Source: JBCCMA01 sp039026595
Lineage (GTDB): Bacteria > Pseudomonadota > Gammaproteobacteria > Steroidobacterales > JBCCMA01
Reading direction: 5' to 3'
Assembly: GCA_039026595.1 (NCBI GenBank)
Contig: JBCCMA010000002.1
Location: forward strand, 1-64,000
DNA: 64,000 nucleotides
The first letter of the stretch is position 1; every line of letters starts with the position of its first letter. Positions 33,059-40,236 of this stretch are shown here, one piece after another. Under the pieces are notes generated by a model. It was not told the origin of the DNA, made no database searches, and worked only from the letters and a program-made list of their open reading frames with translations. Both the position numbers and the translations under genes were made by a program.

Positions 33059-35277
33059 TTCGCTGTGTAGATTGCGGTCGCGATCAGATCGCCGTCGCCG
33101 TTGTACAGCAACGCGCGCACCTCGCCGGCCGACGCACGGACCGTCGAGTAGTCACGCAGATAGCTGCCACCGGCTTCGGCTTTCGCCGAGAAGTTGCGGG
33201 TCTTCAGTGTGTCGCCGTCCTGCTGATAGACCACCTGAAACCGCTCGGCATCGCCTGTAGGCTTGGTGTACCCCACATGCGTATGAATCGACGCGCTTTT
33301 CGCAAAACTGCTGGCGCCGCCACACGGTGATGTTGATGCGCAAAGGACGAACTTGTCGGCTGTGGTCCGACTGGCCAGGGCGTCCGCCGCGGCAAGTGTG
33401 GCCGCCGCCTCTGCATCCTGTGCTTCGGATGCGGCAAAGCCACGCACGCGCTCGAACTCCGTTTTCCAGTCGTTGAAGGCACCGATGCGCTCTTCCAGAA
33501 GCGCCGTTTTCGGGTCGAGCGTTCGCGCGCGCTGCCGCGTCTGAAGCAGGGCGTCCAGCAGCGTCTTCTGCTCGTTGACACGTGCGATCGCATCCGGTCC
33601 CAGCCGGGATTCCGGCAGATCATCCAGCCCATCGAGCGCGTCGCGTGTACTGACCGGTTTGTCGCCTATGCGCGCCAGCGCATCATCCATGGCCTTGACC
33701 ACGGCCGGGTCGAGGACCACTTCGACATTTGTGGTGAACAGGAAGGGTTCGGTCTGATCCAGCGTCTCGACCGACGCGATGACCTCGTAGGTGCCCGTTT
33801 CAATTCCGCTGACCGCGACCTGCCACGCGTTATTCACTATGGCGGTCTCGCCAACCTCAATCCCGGTCACACCAGAGGCACCCCGGATTTCCACGCCGTA
33901 CTCCGCTACGTCGGACCGCGACACCTCGTCCTTCGCGAGCAAGAGACGTACTTTGGTTGTGTCACCCACGAAGGTTCGGTTTTCGTCCGACTCGAACTTG
34001 AAGGCGGTGCTCGATGGTGACAGGACGATCCAGATGAATGCGGCAACGATCAGGCTCAGCACCGCCAGCGCGCCGCCCACTGCCCCTTTCAGCGCACTGC
34101 CACTGCCGGCCGCTGCGGGTGCTGCCGCGCGCGTCTGCGTATCGAGAGGGGCAGGCTCGGGGTCGCGGGTTTTGAATAACTGACCGTCGGGGGCGCGCAT
34201 GTACAACACGGGCGTACCCCATTCGAGCGAACCCTGCCGTCCTGAGAGGATGGCTTTGCGACCCTGCGCGGTGGCCTCATCCACACCGAATCCGTCCACC
34301 AACCGGGGATAGAACGCCTTCGCAAAATCGATCGCCGCCTGATCCGAGATCGGAAACTGCATGGCAAGAACCGCCGGCATGCCCGCCATGACCAGACGAT
34401 TCGCAACGCCGGCAAACGGCTCCTCCGTTCCCACGCGGCCGGTATCGCACGCGTTCAGGAAAACCAACTGGATGGACTGGGCGTCGCGCAGCAGTGTGCC
34501 GAGCGTCGAGGCGTCCATCAGCACCGCTTCGTTGTTGTCGTCCTCAAGCACCAGCGCGCCGGCGCCCGTGACCGGATCGTGGGTGCCATGGCCCATGTAG
34601 TGAAGCACGTGGTAATCATTGTTGATCAGCCGCTCGCGCAGATTGTCCGGCGTGGCCGCGGTCAGAAAGTCAACGCGAACGTTGGGGTCCTTCGCCCAAC
34701 TGTTCTCGATCAACTGGCGCTCGCGGTCCAGATCAAGCGGATGGACGCCGTCCGGGTTCGACATGACCACCAGAATCCGCAAGCGGCCTTCGAGCGGTTG
34801 TTTTGTGGTGGGTCGCTGGACCTCCACGTAGCGCACCAGAGGTGTCTGGTGGCTCAGCGTCAGGTACTCCATCGTGTCTTTCTCGTACACGTACTCCCAG
34901 GGTACCTGCGCGAGCTTGCTCACCTCCGGGTCATCCAGATTCAGGTGAAGCTTGATGCGCAACCCGGTATTGGGATCCTGCAGCGATGAGTACGAACGGT
35001 CGTACATGCGTCGGACATTGCCGGTGAACAAAGAGCGGAAGAGCTCGGAGCCAATCTCTTCCGGCGATGCGGTGGCTGCCGGCTGATCGAACACCGCTTT
35101 GCGGGTCGCTTCGCCTCGAAACGCCCCACTCAGATTGTTGAGCTGGGCCGCTGATTCACGCAGGTCGTCGGGGAGCGTGATGTGCGCATTCGCCGAACCG
35201 GCCGGGGACTCGACCGCCACATCAAAGCCATCGTCCCGTTTGTTCAGGATGCGGATATTGAAATCTTCGTAGCGCAT
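33055..35277 (-). CDS. CHAT-domain (caspase-fold) protease with membrane anchor
   Basis: 740 residues. The N-terminal half is a CHAT domain of clan CD with the catalytic pair H230 (LHYMGHGTHD) and C277 (LVFLNACDTG), both intact. Before it lies a beta-rich segment (FNIRILNKRDDGFDVAVESP) and VPWEYVYEKDTMEYLTLS, common in CHAT proteins. A single hydrophobic helix at about 398-419 follows a Pro/Ala linker and puts the C-terminal 320 residues on the other side of the membrane. That part has an immunoglobulin-like stretch and an Ala/Glu-rich coiled coil. GGGGAAC-like ribosome site; start 13 bases after the stop of the metacaspase gene, so same operon. Substrate unknown. Confidence 0.9.
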   Translation of the reverse strand: MRYEDFNIRILNKRDDGFDVAVESPAGSANAHITLPDDLRESAAQLNNLSGAFRGEATRKAVFDQPAATASPEEIGSELFRSLFTGNVRRMYDRSYSSLQDPNTGLRIKLHLNLDDPEVSKLAQVPWEYVYEKDTMEYLTLSHQTPLVRYVEVQRPTTKQPLEGRLRILVVMSNPDGVHPLDLDRERQLIENSWAKDPNVRVDFLTAATPDNLRERLINNDYHVLHYMGHGTHDPVTGAGALVLEDDNNEAVLMDASTLGTLLRDAQSIQLVFLNACDTGRVGTEEPFAGVANRLVMAGMPAVLAMQFPISDQAAIDFAKAFYPRLVDGFGVDEATAQGRKAILSGRQGSLEWGTPVLYMRAPDGQLFKTRDPEPAPLDTQTRAAAPAAAGSGSALKGAVGGALAVLSLIVAAFIWIVLSPSSTAFKFESDENRTFVGDTTKVRLLLAKDEVSRSDVAEYGVEIRGASGVTGIEVGETAIVNNAWQVAVSGIETGTYEVIASVETLDQTEPFLFTTNVEVVLDPAVVKAMDDALARIGDKPVSTRDALDGLDDLPESRLGPDAIARVNEQKTLLDALLQTRQRARTLDPKTALLEERIGAFNDWKTEFERVRGFAASEAQDAEAAATLAAADALASRTTADKFVLCASTSPCGGASSFAKSASIHTHVGYTKPTGDAERFQVVYQQDGDTLKTRNFSAKAEAGGSYLRDYSTVRASAGEVRALLYNGDGDLIATAIYTAN

Positions 35278-35289
35278 GACGTTCCCCGT

Positions 35290-37254
35290 CTAGTGTTTTT
35301 TTCTGACCTGAAAACCGCGACTGATCGCCCGCCAGTCGTCGGTGGACGTATCCTGAGGCGCGCTGTCCCATCGGCCCGCTCGTGTTGTGGGCCCAAAGTA
35401 CGCCGCGCTGAAGAGCGCATCGAGTCGGGACGTGCCGCTGATTGAACGCGTGCCGCTCTGGCTAAGCCAGCGAAAATCCGTCTCATCCCGCGTAAAGAAT
35501 GCCTTGAAGGTCTCCGCAGCCTGGTCGCCCTCAACCTCCGCTTCCCACGCCAGACGTAGCGCGTTGTCGTCCATCGCAAGCCGAATCCGATTGCCCGCGG
35601 CGAGTTGTTCACCGCCGCGTTGCTCCGGGAACAGCACGGAGATCCCGCCCGCCAGCTCAAAATCGAGGATGGAAAAGAACACCGGAAACGCCTCGTGGTT
35701 GACGATCTCAAGGCCGATGCGGTCGCCGTCTTCAAAAATGCTCCCGCCGCCGTTTGCGGTCTGCCAGTCGTCGTCTGCGTGACGAAAAATATTGAACTCG
35801 ACGTTCAGGCGACTTTGCGGGTTATCGAGCGTCAAGGCATTCCGGTATCTGGCGAGCGTGCTCAAGTTGGCGACCAGACGGTCCACGGCGTCGGCGTCTT
35901 CGCGCGGTATAACGGGCATGGCCAACTGACCTTCGACATTGGTACACACCCAACTCGCTGACTCGATCGCCGGCATTTGCGGTGCGGGGTCCGACGCGTC
36001 GGCGGCGTTGCGGGGACCGCAGGCGTACACGGTAAAGTCCGTTGCGCCATCTTCCCGCGTGGCGAGCAATGACGCGGATTCAATCGCACTGCGCAGCGCG
36101 CTCGCATCGGAATCGCCGCTTTGTATGTCCACATGCATTACGAACTGATCTGGTGCGCCCTCGATCTCGACGCATCGCCCCTCGGCCACCGCCACGCCGG
36201 GCTGCTCGACGATCACGGCCTGGCTTGAAAGCGCCGACACCGACTCAATCCTGAGATCGGCATCGAATGATTCACCCGGCTCCTTCGCGCCCGGCGGATA
36301 GGCCCGCCAGAGGGACCCGACCCGAAGGCCGTGTGCTGCGCCGCCGCGCAGCGTGATCTTCTCCCCGTCTACCTTCTCGATGGCCACAAAACGCATGGGC
36401 GCCAGATCCCGCGTGCCAAACAGTTCACGGTCCTGCGTACCCTCAATTTGCGGGTGCTGATTGTCGTAGCGCGCGTGAATGCGATTGCGCGCGTGCTCGA
36501 AAACGTCGCGGAACGTACTGCCGGGCACCGCCGACGTCAGGGCTTCGGTCAGGTAATGCGTCAGTGCGCCGGTCAGGAATGACTCGTCCCCGCGCGTAAT
36601 TTTAAATTCGCGTGCGCGTTCGTCGTCGCGGCACGCCGACATGACCAGGTATTTGTCACTCGCTGCCATGAAGCCCCCGGGGCCACGCGTGGCGGGCGCA
36701 GACCGTGTTGTGTCGCCGACCGATCTCAGCGTGAGGCCAAGTTCATCGAGCGAGCGATCATCGTCCGGGACCGATCGCGTGCGATCCGCCGAAACGTCTC
36801 GGGTGATCGTGCCGCTGTGGCAGCAGTCAAAAACAAGCGTGACGTTCGCCGTCTTCTCAGTGACCGATTCAATCCACGTCTGAATATCGTTGTCCGGGAT
36901 ATCCAGATTGGGATGCGGCCGGCGGCCGCTGTCGTACGGCATGATCGTACTGTCTTTGCCGGATGCTTCGTCCGGATCGGTCGTGCGACGCCGCGAACCG
37001 TGGCCGCTAAAATGAAACACAACAACGTCATCCTGACCCACGCGCTCTGTGAGCGCGGCCATCGCGCCGCGGATACCGGCCTCCGTGGCCGCCTCGTCCA
37101 GCAGGTACACGACGTTTTCCGACTCAAACCCGAAGTAGTTCTCTAGCACGCTACCGACGAGGCGCGCATCGTTTACGCACCCCCACAGTTTGTATTGCTC
37201 GCCAAGCTGCGGATAGTTGTTTACGCCGATCAGCAGCGCATGTTTCCTGGGCAT
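35290..37254 (-). CDS. Metacaspase-like peptidase (family C14) with C-terminal DUF4384-like region
   Basis: 654 residues with GGGGAAGC before the ATG. Residues 1-260 form a caspase-like domain: ALLIGVNNYP, the catalytic His in FHFSGHGSR (H85), the catalytic Cys in LVFDCCHSG (C145) and YLVMSACRDDERA. Middle residues (about 270-370) may be a small beta domain. The C-terminal part from about residue 480 (FNIFRHADD, IGLEIVNHEAFPVFFSILDF, VLFPEQRGGEQLAAGNRIRL) resembles DUF4384, often fused to caspase-like proteases. No signal peptide or membrane helix, so cytoplasmic. It precedes the CHAT gene by 13 bases. Two caspase-fold enzymes in one operon suggest a proteolytic cascade (inference). Confidence 0.92.
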   Translation of the reverse strand: MPRKHALLIGVNNYPQLGEQYKLWGCVNDARLVGSVLENYFGFESENVVYLLDEAATEAGIRGAMAALTERVGQDDVVVFHFSGHGSRRRTTDPDEASGKDSTIMPYDSGRRPHPNLDIPDNDIQTWIESVTEKTANVTLVFDCCHSGTITRDVSADRTRSVPDDDRSLDELGLTLRSVGDTTRSAPATRGPGGFMAASDKYLVMSACRDDERAREFKITRGDESFLTGALTHYLTEALTSAVPGSTFRDVFEHARNRIHARYDNQHPQIEGTQDRELFGTRDLAPMRFVAIEKVDGEKITLRGGAAHGLRVGSLWRAYPPGAKEPGESFDADLRIESVSALSSQAVIVEQPGVAVAEGRCVEIEGAPDQFVMHVDIQSGDSDASALRSAIESASLLATREDGATDFTVYACGPRNAADASDPAPQMPAIESASWVCTNVEGQLAMPVIPREDADAVDRLVANLSTLARYRNALTLDNPQSRLNVEFNIFRHADDDWQTANGGGSIFEDGDRIGLEIVNHEAFPVFFSILDFELAGGISVLFPEQRGGEQLAAGNRIRLAMDDNALRLAWEAEVEGDQAAETFKAFFTRDETDFRWLSQSGTRSISGTSRLDALFSAAYFGPTTRAGRWDSAPQDTSTDDWRAISRGFQVRKKH

Positions 37255-37286
37255 GCTTCCCCCGAAATTGCCCGTATGCGGGACGT

Positions 37287-37313
37287 AAAAAGCGGCGCCT
37301 CGGGCGCCGCTTT
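37287..37313 (-). terminator. Intrinsic terminator between the repeat-protein gene and the metacaspase gene
   Basis: On the minus strand AAAGCGGCGCC pairs with GGCGCCGCTTT around a 3-base loop CGA, an 11-base stem running into TTTTT. It starts only one base after the TGA of the 61-residue gene, and the metacaspase gene begins 33 bases after the T-run. Either the small gene is a separate unit or this is an attenuator controlling the protease operon. Confidence 0.85.
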
Positions 37314-37314
37314 G

Positions 37315-37500
37315 TCAGCCTACTCGTTCGTCGGGAGGACCTGGCCGCTCACGCTCATCGGGCGGTCCCGGACGGTCGCGCTCGTCGGGCGGCCCGGGAC
37401 GTTCACGCTCGTCCGGCGGGCCGGGCTGGAGGGGTTGCAGCTCGTCGTCTTCACGCGGATCGGGCGTGGCTGAGGTGACCTGGGACGGGATATTTGTCAT
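37315..37500 (-). CDS. Small proline/charge repeat protein, 61 residues
   Basis: ATG at 37500 with an AGGGC-type site upstream. After 25 residues (MTNIPSQVTSATPDPREDDE...) the protein is four tandem copies of PGPPDERER with small variations, encoded by 27-base repeats at 37318-37425. It has no hydrophobic segment and should be disordered and highly charged. No family is recognised. It lies directly upstream of the metacaspase/CHAT operon on the same strand but is separated by an intrinsic terminator. A repetitive peptide next to proteases could be a substrate or inhibitor (speculative). Confidence 0.6.
   Translation of the reverse strand: MTNIPSQVTSATPDPREDDELQPLQPGPPDERERPGPPDERDRPGPPDERERPGPPDERVG
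37318..37425. repeat. Four 27-base in-frame tandem repeats
   Basis: Four copies of a GC-rich 27-base unit, each encoding PGPPDERER or a close variant on the minus strand. Copy number could vary by slippage or recombination without a frame change. Confidence 0.85.
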
Positions 37501-37597
37501 GGGTTGCCCTGTGTTGTGGGTTATTCTTCACAATAAAGCTTAGTCCCAGTCGGTACGGATTGCGAGAATTCGGCCGCTAGAAGAGACCGTTCGAGTC

Positions 37598-39598
37598 ATG
37601 ACCCCGTTCTTTCGACAACTTGCGAACGAGATTCGTCGACGCAAAGTGCTCCGTGTGCTTGCGTTCTATGCGGTGAGTGCATGGCTTGTGCTGCAGATCG
37701 GCGAGGTCACGTTTGAACCGCTTGGTCTGCCGGACTGGAGCATGCGAACACTGATCTTCACCGTGATCATGGGGTTTCCGGTGTCGCTGGTTCTGGCGTG
37801 GGTGATCGACATCCGATCAGACGGACTGATCTTCGATCTGCCGCTGTGGGTGGGTGATACCGACGCGCCGCGAACCGCCCGTAAATCCGATCTGATCTAT
37901 CTGCTCGTACCGGCGATGCTGCTGATCGGCGGCACGTACAAAGGCATTGAACTGTTCACGGAGCGAGTGGGCGGCGGTGACCCGTTCCCCATCAGTGCCG
38001 ACGGGCCGTCACGGGCCAGCATCGGCGTGCTCGCCTTCGAGAGCTTTGACGACAGCAGCGACAGCCAGTTTTTTGCCAATGGACTGGCCGAAGAGATCCT
38101 GTTCCTTCTGAACGGCGTACCGTCGCTCGACGTTGCGGCCCGCTCGTCGTCGTTCCAACTCAGCAACGCCGGACTCAGTGCCACCGAAGTCGCCGAGCGA
38201 CTAAACGTCGGGTTCCTGCTCGAAGGCAGCGCGCGCCGCAGTGGCGACCAGATTCGCGTGACCGCGCAGCTGGTCGATGGCGAAAAAGGTCTTTATCAGT
38301 GGAGCCAGGTCTTTGATCGGCAGCTTTCAGATGTGTTCACTATTCAGCAGGAAATTGCCCACGCGGTGGTGCGTGAACTGAAAGTGGCCATGTCACTTGA
38401 CGACGAAGCGCGGCTGGATCAAACCCCGACCAAAGACATCGATGCGTACCTTCTTTTTTTGCAGGGACGCGAGCAGCTTCGCAGCTCGATCGATGCAGAT
38501 ATCATGCGCCGGGCGATTGCCTCGTTTGAGCAGGCACTCTTGAAAGACGCGTCGTTTGCACGGGCGCACGCCGGCATCTGCGAGGCGCGTTTGCGAATAT
38601 ATGAGATCACCAACGCCATCAGCGATTTCGAGCAAGCAGAAGACGCCTGCAATAACGCCGCATCCGTCGACCCGGAACAGCTGACCGATACACGCATGGC
38701 GATGGCGCAATTAAATCGCGCGCGGGGTCGCCTTACGATAGCCGCGGATTTAATCGAACAGGTGATCGTCAATGCCCCGGACGATGCCGCAGCCTACATC
38801 GCGCTCGGTGAGATTCGTTCGGACCAGAAGCGCGAGGCCGAGGCCAGATCAGCGTTTGCGAATGCCATTGAACTCAAGCCCAGCGACTGGCGTGCGCATG
38901 AGGCCCTCGCGAGCTTTCTGTATCGCAACGAGTTCTACGAGGAAGCGGCCGGCGTCTACGAGGAAGTGACTCGGCTCGCGCCGGAAGTGGCATCGGGTCA
39001 CGCGGGCAAGGGCGCCGCGTACTGGATGCTGGACGAGCTTGAAACCGCTGAGGCGGCCTATCGGCGTTCGCTGGCGCTCAAACCGTCCCGACAGGGCTAC
39101 ACGAACATGGGCTTGCGCTTTTACTACGCCGGTCGTTTTGACGATGCGGCAGACATGCAGCGCGAGGCACTGAAATACGCACCCGACGATCATCGTGTCT
39201 GGGGCCGCCTCGCCGAATCCCTACGTCTGGCCGGCGCCGCCGGTAGTGAGTCCGCGGAGGCCTACGTGCGCGCGCGCGACCTGGCGTCAGGGAATTTGCA
39301 GATCAACCCGTCTGACTGGTCCACGCGCGGGCTTCTGGCGTTGTATTCCGCCCATCTTGGGCAAGACGATGCGCTGGCCGAGGCAGCGCGGGCGGTGGCC
39401 GACTCTGAGGAAAACGCGGAGGCACTTTATTATGAGGCGCTGTGTCTGCTGGAGTTTGGCAGCGAAGCCGAAGCAGTGGACAGGTTGCACCGCGCGGTCG
39501 AGGGCAATGCCGGTTACCGCCGCTTTATTCGAGACGACCCTGACCTTGCGGTGTTGGCGGAGCGCGCTGATTTTCAGGCGCTGGTCAGTGAACCGTAA
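37598..39598 (+). CDS. Inner-membrane TPR protein with TolB-like domain
   Basis: 666 residues. The N-terminus has a short cytoplasmic basic segment (RQLANEIRRRKVLRV) and three hydrophobic helices (VLAFYAVSAWLVLQIGEVTF, LIFTVIMGFPVSLVLAWVI, LIYLLVPAMLLIGGTY). A periplasmic TolB-N/FlgO-like domain follows (SIGVLAFESFDDSSDSQFFANGLAEEI, LLEGSARRSGDQIRVTAQLVDG). The remainder is TPR repeats, for example AAYIALGEIRSDQKREAEARSAFANAIELKPSDWRAHEALASFLY. This layout is abundant beside CadC-like and adenylate-cyclase-like regulators and is used for envelope sensing or assembly. It has no DNA-binding domain. It is divergent from the protease operon and convergent with the chemotaxis operon. Confidence 0.9.
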   Translation: MTPFFRQLANEIRRRKVLRVLAFYAVSAWLVLQIGEVTFEPLGLPDWSMRTLIFTVIMGFPVSLVLAWVIDIRSDGLIFDLPLWVGDTDAPRTARKSDLIYLLVPAMLLIGGTYKGIELFTERVGGGDPFPISADGPSRASIGVLAFESFDDSSDSQFFANGLAEEILFLLNGVPSLDVAARSSSFQLSNAGLSATEVAERLNVGFLLEGSARRSGDQIRVTAQLVDGEKGLYQWSQVFDRQLSDVFTIQQEIAHAVVRELKVAMSLDDEARLDQTPTKDIDAYLLFLQGREQLRSSIDADIMRRAIASFEQALLKDASFARAHAGICEARLRIYEITNAISDFEQAEDACNNAASVDPEQLTDTRMAMAQLNRARGRLTIAADLIEQVIVNAPDDAAAYIALGEIRSDQKREAEARSAFANAIELKPSDWRAHEALASFLYRNEFYEEAAGVYEEVTRLAPEVASGHAGKGAAYWMLDELETAEAAYRRSLALKPSRQGYTNMGLRFYYAGRFDDAADMQREALKYAPDDHRVWGRLAESLRLAGAAGSESAEAYVRARDLASGNLQINPSDWSTRGLLALYSAHLGQDDALAEAARAVADSEENAEALYYEALCLLEFGSEAEAVDRLHRAVEGNAGYRRFIRDDPDLAVLAERADFQALVSEP

Positions 39599-39639
39599 AG
39601 GCGGTGAAAAACCGCTTCCGCGGAACACACTCGCTTTCT

Positions 39640-40236
39640 TCAGGCCTGCGCGGTCGCGGCAACGCTCCGTTCTTTTTCAAGATGATGGTGCGCGTCATCG
39701 ATTTTCATATAGTTCACCAACGCGTTGCCATTGGTCGGCGCAAAAAGAATGCGCCGCGGGTGCACACCCCCGCAGTCGTCCGACAGAACCTTGATGCCCT
39801 GCTCGCGGGCAAACCGCCGAATAAACTCCGTATTTTTGCTGCCAATTCCGCCCTGTGAGGCCACAAGATCAGCACCGCCGAAGACTTTCATCTGAAGATC
39901 ACCACGGCGAGCGCCGTTCACGATTAGCGCGTCAATCAGTGCTTCCATGGCCGCAACACCGTAGCGTTGCTCCTCGATACATGGCTGGGAAGACGCTTGC
40001 TTTGCCGCCCCTGGCAACAGGAAATGATTCATGCCGCCGATGCAGGTAACCGGATCGTGGATGCAGGCGCTGATGCACGATCCGAGCACCGTACAGATCA
40101 GTTCCTCATGCCGTGTGGCGTAGGCTTCACCGACCGATATTCTCGCCACCACGATACCAAGGCGGGGGTGAAAGGAGCGTGAGACACCCTCGAACCCTGC
40201 GAAACAGGGCTGCGGCGTTTCAGGCCACGCACTCAT
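39640..40236 (-). CDS. cheD: CheD chemoreceptor glutamine deamidase
   Basis: 198 residues. The catalytic Cys-His pair is present as LGSCISACIHD (C54) and GGMNHFLLPG (H71), with the third element in KVFGGADL. CheD deamidates receptor glutamines and in systems with CheC/CheX also interacts with the phosphatase. A C-terminal tail of 25 residues (DDAHHHLEKERSVAATAQA) is extra. Its ATG follows directly after the TAG of the upstream receptor gene (no gap), implying translational coupling. Last gene of the che operon. Confidence 0.95.
   Translation of the reverse strand: MSAWPETPQPCFAGFEGVSRSFHPRLGIVVARISVGEAYATRHEELICTVLGSCISACIHDPVTCIGGMNHFLLPGAAKQASSQPCIEEQRYGVAAMEALIDALIVNGARRGDLQMKVFGGADLVASQGGIGSKNTEFIRRFAREQGIKVLSDDCGGVHPRRILFAPTNGNALVNYMKIDDAHHHLEKERSVAATAQA

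Noticed and set aside
33055..37254. Bacterial gasdermin or type III-E CRISPR (Craspase) locus
   Set aside because: Caspase-fold proteases are present, but I see no gasdermin-like protein, no gRAMP/Cas7-11 and no CRISPR array in the neighbourhood.
37318..37425. Four regular 27-base repeats as a CRISPR array
   Set aside because: No spacers, direct adjacency of units and an in-frame coding repeat; no cas genes nearby.
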